Assembly: GCA_038063055.1 (NCBI GenBank)
Contig: JBBTVY010000021.1
Coordinates: 1 to 17,526, forward strand
Origin: JACQKT01 sp038063055
Lineage (GTDB): Bacteria; Patescibacteriota; Minisyncoccia; UBA6257; 2-01-FULL-56-20
DNA length: 17,526 bases
Direction: 5' to 3'
The position numbers and the translations under genes were made by a program. Numbering within the stretch: position 1 is the first letter of the stretch; each line of letters starts with the position of its first letter. Below the pieces are notes generated by a model. That model saw only the letters and a list, made by a program, of their open reading frames with translations. It did not search any database and was not told where the DNA came from. Below, piece after piece: positions 11,830-17,526 of this stretch.

Positions 11830-11883
11830 AATCGGCCAGTCTGATATTTTGAAACGCTGCCAATTCCGAATTCCGGTTCTTGC

Positions 11884-11913
11884 TTGACAAGGCGATGGTT
11901 TATTGTGTAGTTT
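11884..11913 (+). promoter_or_regulatory. Sigma-70 promoter of the 73-aa gene
   Basis: Perfect -35 TTGACA (11884-11889), 18-nt spacer, -10 TAGTTT (11908-11913). Predicted start near 11920; leader about 60 nt. Confidence 0.65.
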
Positions 11914-11978
11914 AAATGGACGCAGTAGCTTCAAAACAAATTGTAATACTCCCGCAACCGACAAAAGAGGTGAACGAA

Positions 11979-12200
11979 ATGCCACTTTATACATCGGAAA
12001 TCATGAGGTTTAACGATAGCCTCACTAAACTTGCCGAAGTCGGCTCAAAAATTTGTCTGGCGGCGGCAAGGGCCATTGCTAATCCGGGCGGAGCCAGCGA
12101 CGAGGTGAGGTTACAGGTCGGCATTGAAATCGACAAGACGGTCGAAAACCTGCGTAGTTTGCAGGTCGAACTCGAACAAATCGGACAAAAAAACCGTTAG
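11979..12200 (+). CDS. Small helical protein of unknown function (73 aa)
   Basis: The frame opens at 11916, but that ATG falls about at the transcription start, whereas the ATG at 11979 has the SD AGAGGTGA (11966-11973) 5 nt upstream; I choose 11979. The product (MPLYTSEIMRFNDSLTKLAE...) is almost wholly helical: a first helix to about 34, a turn at NPGGAS, then a long helix with heptad-like spacing (VGIEIDKTVENLRSLQVELEQIG). It could be a helical-hairpin dimer; no family is recognised. One Cys (KICLAAA). Promoter, SD and terminator make it a complete single-gene unit like the small genes at 5187 and 5652. Confidence 0.8.
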   Translation: MPLYTSEIMRFNDSLTKLAEVGSKICLAAARAIANPGGASDEVRLQVGIEIDKTVENLRSLQVELEQIGQKNR

Positions 12201-12235
12201 CCCGAACGGCCCGTCCGTCCACCCCAAGTAAGAAT

Positions 12236-12264
12236 AAGCCCCGCAGCGGTACGCGGGGCTTTTT
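12236..12264 (+). terminator. Terminator after the 73-aa gene
   Basis: Stem AAGCCCCGC (12236-12244) with GCGGGGCTT (12253-12261), 8-nt loop, T5 (12260-12264). Confidence 0.93.
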
Positions 12265-12269
12265 GTTTG

Positions 12270-12299
12270 TTGGTTTTATATCCAAAATAATGTTATCTA
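12270..12299 (+). promoter_or_regulatory. Promoter of the SPOUT methyltransferase gene
   Basis: TTGGTT (12270-12275) just after the terminator tail, 18-nt spacer, extended -10 TGTTATCTA (12291-12299). Five nt separate it from the ATG at 12305, so a leaderless mRNA is expected. Confidence 0.45.
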
Positions 12300-12304
12300 A
12301 AAAT

Positions 12305-12796
12305 ATGGATTTGGTTGCCGTTTTATACAACATAAGAAGTTTACACAACGTCGGTTCTATTTTCAGGACGGCTGACGGAGCGGGCGTGCGGAAAATTTAT
12401 CTGTGCGGCATCACTCCGGTGCCGGTCGATTCTTTTGGCAGGCAAAGGCCGCAACTGACAAAAGTGTCCCTTGGCGCCGAAAAATCGGTGGAGTGGGAAA
12501 AAGTTTCTTCGGCGACAAGACTTATCAAAAAACTGAAAAAAGACGGCTACAAAATTTTTGCCGTAGAGCAATCTAAAAAGTCCGTTCTTTTTTACAAAAC
12601 ATCATGGTCGCGCGCTCCGAGTTCAAAGTTATGCCTGGTTGTCGGCAACGAAGTAAAGGGCTTGTCTGCTCCGATTTTAAAACTGGCCGACGAGATTCTC
12701 GAAATTCCGATGAGAGGCCGCAAGGAATCCCTTAACGTTTCAGTCGCGTTCGGGATAGTTGTCTATCAGCTGTCGACTTGCATAAAGAAAAATTAA
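12305..12796 (+). CDS. TrmH/SpoU (SPOUT) family RNA 2'-O-methyltransferase
   Basis: 163 residues from the chosen start. The three SPOUT motifs are present: motif 1 NIRSLHNVGSIFRTADGAG (9-27, with Asn15 and Arg21), motif 2 LCLVVGNEVKGLS (109-121) with the Glu of GNE, and motif 3 EIPMRGRKESLNVSVAFGIVVY (133-154) with Asn144, which forms the trefoil knot that binds S-adenosylmethionine. It methylates a ribose 2'-OH in tRNA or rRNA; which nucleotide cannot be read. The protein is a minimal catalytic domain without the N-terminal RNA-binding extension of RlmB or TrmH. The frame is open to a TTG at 12263 and an ATG at 12290, but both lie in the terminator tail or promoter; ATG 12305 gives the N-terminus usual for short members. 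Confidence 0.92.
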   Translation: MDLVAVLYNIRSLHNVGSIFRTADGAGVRKIYLCGITPVPVDSFGRQRPQLTKVSLGAEKSVEWEKVSSATRLIKKLKKDGYKIFAVEQSKKSVLFYKTSWSRAPSSKLCLVVGNEVKGLSAPILKLADEILEIPMRGRKESLNVSVAFGIVVYQLSTCIKKN

Positions 12797-12831
12797 AGCT
12801 ATTGCGGAAAGTTCAGCAAAATCAAATGTAA

Positions 12832-14508
12832 TTACTCCAAATTATGAGACAAGTAAAATCGCTTTAAATAATCTTTTATCGTAATGGAATCAGGGAAACG
12901 TTCTGAAAGTTTCTTCAGCTCGTCATAAGTTTCGTTAATATTTTCAGAAACATCTTCCGGCTGGATAAACGGGTCTACGTTCGTAATGCCGTATTTTTCT
13001 ATGACATCCTCATTTTTGGGGGTGTCTTTTAACATAATTATCGAGTTGTCATCCCAATAAATCATTTTGAAATTATCGTTACTCAAAGCAGAAAAAAGCG
13101 CACTGCTGTCGGTAATAAAGGATTGAAACCAATAGGGAAGTATGAAATAATTTATTTTGTACTCCGAATCAATAATTTGTTTCCAGTTGCTTTCAAGACT
13201 GACTACCGAAAGGTATTTTTGCACAGGAGTGCCGACAAAAACTTCAGAACGGCTATCGATCGTTACTTTTTCTTGGGGCCACAAACCCCATATTAAATAG
13301 CCGCCGTCATTATAGCTATTGAACAGGGGGCCCTTAATGTTGTTTTGTTTTATGAAATTTACAGCATCTACAGGAAGCGTTATATGATTTACCGGCTCAC
13401 TAGGGAACATAATTACTCCTTTCGCTAGAAAGGGAATTGCGAACATAAACAATAGTATGGGTAAAAATTTATGCCCGAATTTTTTAATCGTTTCGTTAAA
13501 TGTTAACGAAATGCCGACCGCAAGGGGTACAATAGTGACGAATGGCCAAAAAATTATGTGGCGGGCGGAAATAAAAGGCATAAGAGAAACCCCTATAAAC
13601 AAACCGAGAGTAGTCAAATCTCTGGTTTCTTTTCGTATACCGAGCCGCCACGTCAAAAAAGCCCCCAAAAGTATCAGCTCCGCTAAAAATATCTGGACAG
13701 TACGGCTGTTTAGCGCTTCAAAAACAGGCCTGTATTCGATTATGTCGAATATTTTTGACAACGGCTGAACGTATGCGCTGTATAAAAATATTTTATAGGT
13801 GTTTGGATTCAGAAATGAAACAATAAACGAAACAAAAGATATCAAAAATAGATAATTTATCCATTTGTCACCTAAAGCGGTTCTGCCGAAGTAATCGGGG
13901 AATTTTGATTGAGCCTTCAGAGCAACCGCGTAAAACGCCAGAACAACAAGCCCGAGAACAAAGCTCGCATGCATATTTGCCCATAGCCACACAATAAGCG
14001 GGATAATGAAGAGATATAATTTTTGCGGCATTTCCCTGTATTTTTCAAGGAAGTAAATCAGAAAAACAAGAAAAAAAGCCGCAAAAATGCCCGGACGAGT
14101 TAGCCAAAATCCGAAATTTCCGTAGGCGACAATAAAGCCAAAAAGCAAAGCGATGTAAGTATTGGCGCCCTTTTTTACGGCGAGTTTTATGATTATCAAA
14201 TAAGTTATGCATGCAAGCAGAGCCGAAAATCCTATTAATGCCCAAATTCCCAAATTTGCATAAATTAGATAAAAAATTATTTCAGCAAGCCACTCATGTG
14301 TTACCCACATATTTCCCGTTGCCGTATACGAAAAAATATCGCTGGTGGGAACATATCCTTTTTCCCAAATAACCTGTCCGGCTTTAATGTGGTAAAATGT
14401 ATCAGGGTCGTGTATTTGATGAAATGAAAATAGAAAGGCGAGAAGCAGAAAAACAACCAATAAAATGTTTTCGGCCGACAGCACTTTCTTTTGCGATATT
14501 ATTTCCAT
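12832..14508 (-). CDS. Polytopic membrane protein, GT-C glycosyltransferase-like
   Basis: 558 residues with about ten to twelve membrane helices in the first 370 residues and a soluble C-terminal part. After the first helix comes DPDTFYHIKAGQVIWEKG (34-51) and then SDIFSYTATGNMWVTHEWLAE (56-76). A D-x-D in the first outer loop followed by a WxxHEWL-type motif is what lipid-linked-sugar-using GT-C membrane enzymes and their uncharacterised CPR/Chloroflexi relatives show. The later region FNSYNDGGYLIWGLWPQEKVTIDSR (about 394-418) is also conserved in that group. Probable role: transfer of a sugar to a protein or envelope glycan outside the membrane. The last 60 residues are acidic and helical. 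The start ATG is directly preceded by AAAGGA with no spacing, so start and promoter are uncertain. It converges on the SPOUT gene with no terminator seen. Confidence 0.8.
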   Translation of the reverse strand: MEIISQKKVLSAENILLVVFLLLAFLFSFHQIHDPDTFYHIKAGQVIWEKGYVPTSDIFSYTATGNMWVTHEWLAEIIFYLIYANLGIWALIGFSALLACITYLIIIKLAVKKGANTYIALLFGFIVAYGNFGFWLTRPGIFAAFFLVFLIYFLEKYREMPQKLYLFIIPLIVWLWANMHASFVLGLVVLAFYAVALKAQSKFPDYFGRTALGDKWINYLFLISFVSFIVSFLNPNTYKIFLYSAYVQPLSKIFDIIEYRPVFEALNSRTVQIFLAELILLGAFLTWRLGIRKETRDLTTLGLFIGVSLMPFISARHIIFWPFVTIVPLAVGISLTFNETIKKFGHKFLPILLFMFAIPFLAKGVIMFPSEPVNHITLPVDAVNFIKQNNIKGPLFNSYNDGGYLIWGLWPQEKVTIDSRSEVFVGTPVQKYLSVVSLESNWKQIIDSEYKINYFILPYWFQSFITDSSALFSALSNDNFKMIYWDDNSIIMLKDTPKNEDVIEKYGITNVDPFIQPEDVSENINETYDELKKLSERFPDSITIKDYLKRFYLSHNLE

Positions 14509-14562
14509 TCCTTTAACACCGATTTTCCTCGGTTATTTAAATAATAACTTACAAAGCAAATA

Positions 14563-14571
14563 TGGTATAAT
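14563..14571 (+). promoter_or_regulatory. Extended -10 promoter of the NlpC/P60 operon
   Basis: TGGTATAAT, the same element as at 523-531 and 2926-2934. Start expected near 14578. Unlike those two, an SD follows (AAGGA, 14584-14588, 4 nt before the ATG). Confidence 0.7.
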
Positions 14572-14592
14572 CAACAGAATAATAAGGAAAAT

Positions 14593-16827
14593 ATGGTAAA
14601 AATTTCTACAATAACATTCTCTATTTTAACAATATTTTTTTTGACTGCGATAGTTTTTTCAGATTCTGCTTTTGCAGAAGATTTGGTCAATCAGCCCAAT
14701 GGCGGCCCATTTTATCTGGACGATGTTTCCGCTCAGGTGTTTACTCCACAGCAGAGCGGACAAGTAACAGATATCCAGCTATTTTTCAGCAATTGCGTAA
14801 ATGTTGGTGGTTGTAGCCCAACTTGGAAAACTACTGTTGAAATTTATGGACCTTATAATTCAGAGACAGACGCAGAAGACCAGATTACGGGCTTCAACAA
14901 CGGACCCCTTTTGGAAAGAGACGACATCAGATGGAATGGCAATGTTTATACTGGTAACTGGTATGGAACATCGACGGCAATGTTGAAAACCGGCAAATGG
15001 TACTTCATTACCGCCGGAGGCCATTTAGGAAGCGATACAACAAACGGCAGCCAGTTTTTCTGGGATGCCTCACGCAATGACGAGATACCCGGGAGAATTT
15101 ATACCTATTCATTTGGCGCAGCATGTCCCCATCCAGGGTGGAATACTGGCGCGGAATGTCCCGAACATTTCTTTCGATTCGGCGCTCCGGACTCCCCACT
15201 TGCCGATATGTCGTTTCGAATAATTGGAATATTACAGCCGAATCCTATTATTGTTTCCCTTCAGCAATACAAATCCGACGCTACGACGACAATTTCCGAA
15301 GGCGGAACGACAACGGAAGACAGCGTTATATTTGGTGCGATTCTCGAATCTTCCTCAACAAATCAATTAACACTAGAAGTTGAAGTCGCGACAAGTACGG
15401 CTAATTTTACCGGTGTTGCTACCGCAACAAGTATACCTGTTTCATCAGAAGCGTTTGCTACAACGACAGTAACGAATATTGCTGAAGGTAGCTACTATTG
15501 GCGCGGGAGGGCAGTAGATATGACAACAAGTGTTGTATCTAACTGGCAAGAATTCGGAGTCGCGGGCGATGTGGATTTTGTTGTAAGTTTCCCTTTGGCC
15601 ACGAAAGCAGCAAATCTTGCAAAAAAGTTGGTTAATTCCGTGTATCTTTATGGCGGCAAGGGATGGGATTATGACTCAAACACATTCGTTAATTCAGATG
15701 TTATAAAGACAGGTTATAACTATTGGGACCTAGCATCTAACACCGCTAAATTTGGTGTGGGTGTGGATTGTTCGGGTCTTATAATGTGGGCGTTTGACAG
15801 AAGCTTTGACCCAAATAAATCACGGCTCAGCAATTTCGTAAAAGCTGAGGGCGCAGATGAACAATTTCGTCAAAATACAACATCCACTACAGAAACACAA
15901 CTAAAACCGGGAGACGTTATGTTTTTTGATTTCGATAGTAACGGTTTTATTGATCACGTTGCTATGTATGTTGGAGGAAATGGTGGATATGATGTAGTTA
16001 GTGCGGTAGACCCTGAGACGGGGATCGTAGGTAGACTTAAAGATGACCTAAAACAACCAAGCACCGGCTTTGTTGCTTTCAAACACGTTGTTTCTGCTAT
16101 CGCGCCACCCATTTTAGCATCCGCAGGTTCTCCAATTGATCTTATCGTAACCGACCCTGATAGATTTACTATTACGCCTACGACAACAATTCTGTCTGAC
16201 TTAGAATATCTCCGCCAAATTCCAGGAGTTTTGTATTATTCAGAAATGGAAAAGGGAACGGATGGGAATCCCATAGATCAGGTCTATTCTTACGCTACGA
16301 AAACGGGCGATTACACCATCCAAGTTCTTCCAGCTGCGGGCGCTTCACCCACATCGACATACACACTCGACTTTTCAGCTGGAGGGCAGTCAATAATTTT
16401 GGCGAGCAGTACTTCTATAAATCAAATACCAAGCCAGGGCTATGGCGTAACAACGTCAGCCACAGGCACCGTGAGTTCTTTTATTCCGGTAGCGATAGAT
16501 ATTAAGCCAGGAAGTTACCCCAACAGTATAAACCTCGGCTCCAACGGCGTCGTACCCGTCGCTATTTTCGGCTCTGCGACATTTGACGTTGGACAAATTG
16601 ATCCCACAACAATTAAGCTCGCTAATGCCTCCATACAACTCAAGGGGAATGGACAGCCCCAGGCAAGTTACTCAGATGCGAACGGTGATGGTTTTATTGA
16701 CATCATTGGTCAGATTTCTACAGAAGCCTTTCAACTTACCTCGAGCGATGTTAAAGCAAATCTGGATGGTCAATTGACTAGCGGAACCATCATCAAGGGT
16801 TCAGATTCGGTGAGGGTAGTTCCCTAG
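14593..16827 (+). CDS. Secreted multidomain NlpC/P60 peptidase
   Basis: 744 residues. Signal peptide 1-28 (cleavage after A-F-A28). Residues 29-215 form a beta-rich domain with Cys68/Cys74 and Cys178/Cys189 pairs, probably carbohydrate- or surface-binding. Residues 216-330 are Thr/Ser-rich and Fn3-like (EGSYYWRGRAVD...SNWQEFG). The NlpC/P60 domain covers about 335-500: Cys393 in GVDCSGLIMWAF is the nucleophile and His455 in FIDHVAMYVGG the base, so a cell-wall peptide hydrolase is expected. Asp446-x-Asp448-x-Asn450-Gly-x-x-Asp454, directly before His455, reads as a calcium-binding-type loop. Residues 505-630 are a PPC-like linker domain. The C-terminal module 633-744 (IDIKPGSYPNSINL... to GSDSVRVVP) is a widespread surface-protein ending and contains DANGDGFID (695-703). 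Codons are AT-richer than in the first 12 kb. Confidence 0.93.
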   Translation: MVKISTITFSILTIFFLTAIVFSDSAFAEDLVNQPNGGPFYLDDVSAQVFTPQQSGQVTDIQLFFSNCVNVGGCSPTWKTTVEIYGPYNSETDAEDQITGFNNGPLLERDDIRWNGNVYTGNWYGTSTAMLKTGKWYFITAGGHLGSDTTNGSQFFWDASRNDEIPGRIYTYSFGAACPHPGWNTGAECPEHFFRFGAPDSPLADMSFRIIGILQPNPIIVSLQQYKSDATTTISEGGTTTEDSVIFGAILESSSTNQLTLEVEVATSTANFTGVATATSIPVSSEAFATTTVTNIAEGSYYWRGRAVDMTTSVVSNWQEFGVAGDVDFVVSFPLATKAANLAKKLVNSVYLYGGKGWDYDSNTFVNSDVIKTGYNYWDLASNTAKFGVGVDCSGLIMWAFDRSFDPNKSRLSNFVKAEGADEQFRQNTTSTTETQLKPGDVMFFDFDSNGFIDHVAMYVGGNGGYDVVSAVDPETGIVGRLKDDLKQPSTGFVAFKHVVSAIAPPILASAGSPIDLIVTDPDRFTITPTTTILSDLEYLRQIPGVLYYSEMEKGTDGNPIDQVYSYATKTGDYTIQVLPAAGASPTSTYTLDFSAGGQSIILASSTSINQIPSQGYGVTTSATGTVSSFIPVAIDIKPGSYPNSINLGSNGVVPVAIFGSATFDVGQIDPTTIKLANASIQLKGNGQPQASYSDANGDGFIDIIGQISTEAFQLTSSDVKANLDGQLTSGTIIKGSDSVRVVP

Positions 16828-16828
16828 T

Positions 16829-17410
16829 ATGTTATTATTTACGCCGAAGAAAGCCTTTTTGGTTTTTATCTTTGTTGGATTACTTGTATTTATTGGTTTG
16901 CTGCTTAGCAAGAATTCCGATAAAGAACCGATTGTTCAAAGTCCGCCTTCATTGACCGTCGAGCCTATTACTTCCTCTGCTACTCAACCAGTCCAGACTG
17001 GGAATACAAAGAAGTTGAAAACGTACATAAATACAGAATTCGGGTTTGAGTTTCAGCATCCGGATTGGTCATTTGAAATAAACGGGTTTTATAGTCCTTT
17101 CAGCAAATTTAATTTGCAAGGAGATTCGTCAGAAGAAAATTATAACCCCCTCCGTCCCATCTTTCTATTAAATATCGTGACGCATGATTTTGCAGATAGA
17201 GCTGTTATAAGCCGACAAAATTTAGGAGCAATTGAGTCAGGTGTTACCATTGGCGGGATTCAAGGGAAAAAATATGAATACGTGTTTGAGGGCGTGCCAA
17301 AAATTTCAATAGATCTCCCCCTCGGAGAGTTCCGAATGATTTTAGGCACGGAAAAAAAATACAAAGATGTTTTTAACCAAATCCTCGTCTCGTTTAAGTT
17401 TTTGAAGTGA
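16829..17410 (+). CDS. Membrane-anchored protein with PsbP-like domain
   Basis: 193 residues. One N-terminal membrane anchor (about 8-26, KAFLVFIFVGLLVFIGLLL), a Pro/Ser/Thr linker (30-60) and an outer domain starting KTYINTEFGFEFQHPDWSFE (about 65-84). The 'Y-x-N-x-x-x-GF-x-F-x-(H/Y)P-x-W' entry and closing strand (DVFNQILVSFKFLK) are typical of PsbP/DUF1795-like domains that CPR bacteria attach to membranes or lipoproteins; function unknown. Only 1 nt separates it from the NlpC/P60 stop, so it is in the same operon and translation is probably coupled. It may bind or regulate the hydrolase, but no evidence beyond position exists. Confidence 0.8.
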   Translation: MLLFTPKKAFLVFIFVGLLVFIGLLLSKNSDKEPIVQSPPSLTVEPITSSATQPVQTGNTKKLKTYINTEFGFEFQHPDWSFEINGFYSPFSKFNLQGDSSEENYNPLRPIFLLNIVTHDFADRAVISRQNLGAIESGVTIGGIQGKKYEYVFEGVPKISIDLPLGEFRMILGTEKKYKDVFNQILVSFKFLK

Positions 17411-17411
17411 T

Positions 17412-17526
17412 ATGAAAAAAACCGTGGTTATTATTTTTATTTTGGCGATTCTCGTGATTTTACTTGCACTTGCCGCGCTTTATTTAAGGCCACTAGGATA
17501 CAGTACTCCAAAAAAGATTTTGTCGG
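17412..17526 (+). CDS. N-terminus of a membrane-anchored protein, cut by window edge
   Basis: Thirty-eight codons are visible (MKKTVVIIFILAILVILLAL...), giving a strong N-terminal membrane anchor or signal segment followed by YLRPLGYSTPKKILS. The ATG lies 1 nt after the preceding TGA, so it is the third gene of the NlpC/P60 operon. Nothing can be said about its function. Confidence 0.7.
   Translation, partial: MKKTVVIIFILAILVILLALAALYLRPLGYSTPKKILS

Noticed and set aside
1..17526. CRISPR array, tRNA, rRNA, transposase, integrase, att sites, replication origin
   Set aside because: No regularly spaced repeats, no cloverleaf, no rRNA-like stretch, no transposase or recombinase motif and no DnaA-box cluster were seen.
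1..17526. Alternative genetic code (UGA as Gly)
   Set aside because: Several clear genes end in TGA, for example the ECF sigma gene at 1702-1704 and the MbfA-like gene at 7412-7414.

Overview
The window looks like a chromosome segment of a Patescibacteria/CPR bacterium, most likely Parcubacteria. The evidence is a set of short, streamlined genes (a TruB of only 223 residues without a PUA-sized tail), several protein families described mainly from that group (DUF5667, DUF5652, DUF5654, DoxX with a long linker), many genes without a Shine-Dalgarno (SD) sequence, and tight promoter-terminator packing. TGA acts as a normal stop (for example at 1702-1704), so the SR1/Gracilibacteria code does not apply. 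No database search was possible; all family names come from reading motifs.

Layout. 1-1072 (minus): the edge-truncated secreted cupredoxin and a charged hypothetical protein, each behind a promoter so close to its ATG that the mRNA would be leaderless. 1122-2896 (plus): an ECF sigma factor overlapping a membrane-anchored DUF5667 protein, a probable sigma/anti-sigma pair. 2926-5083: DoxX membrane protein, an RRM RNA-binding protein with a structured leader and strong terminator, and an orphan HisC-like aminotransferase with a degenerate PLP motif. 5126-6083: two one-gene units encoding unknown small proteins (80 and 107 aa), with good promoters, SDs and hairpin-rich ends. 6101-7414: DUF5654 protein and a ferritin-like/VIT1 fusion (MbfA-type iron exporter). 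7464-8388: a 201-aa unknown plus an overlapping 65-aa ORF. 8381-8999: DUF167 protein and a 64-aa Cys/His-rich protein, facing a minus-strand gene across two back-to-back terminators. 9076-9735 (minus): a histidine-phosphatase-fold protein lacking its catalytic His and carrying CxxC at both termini. 9736-10119: a non-coding stretch with an operator-like palindrome, an orphan terminator and a 14-bp perfect hairpin. 10120-11829: truB, a DUF3850/ASCH protein, DUF5652 protein and an anchored stress/DUF4878-like protein. 11884-12264: another one-gene SD unit (73 aa). 12270-12796: SPOUT RNA methyltransferase. 12832-14508 (minus): a GT-C-like polytopic membrane protein. 14563 to the end: an operon with a large secreted NlpC/P60 wall hydrolase, a membrane-anchored PsbP-like protein and the start of another membrane-anchored protein.

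Two expression styles stand out. Recognisable conserved genes tend to be leaderless or SD-less behind extended -10 promoters. The unknown small genes (5187, 5652, 7559, 8127, 8698, 11979) and the minus gene at 9735 have SDs; four of these units have near-consensus -35 boxes, and three of their terminators have an interrupted stem capped by a GNRA tetraloop. This second class, together with the altered histidine phosphatase, is the least explained part of the window.
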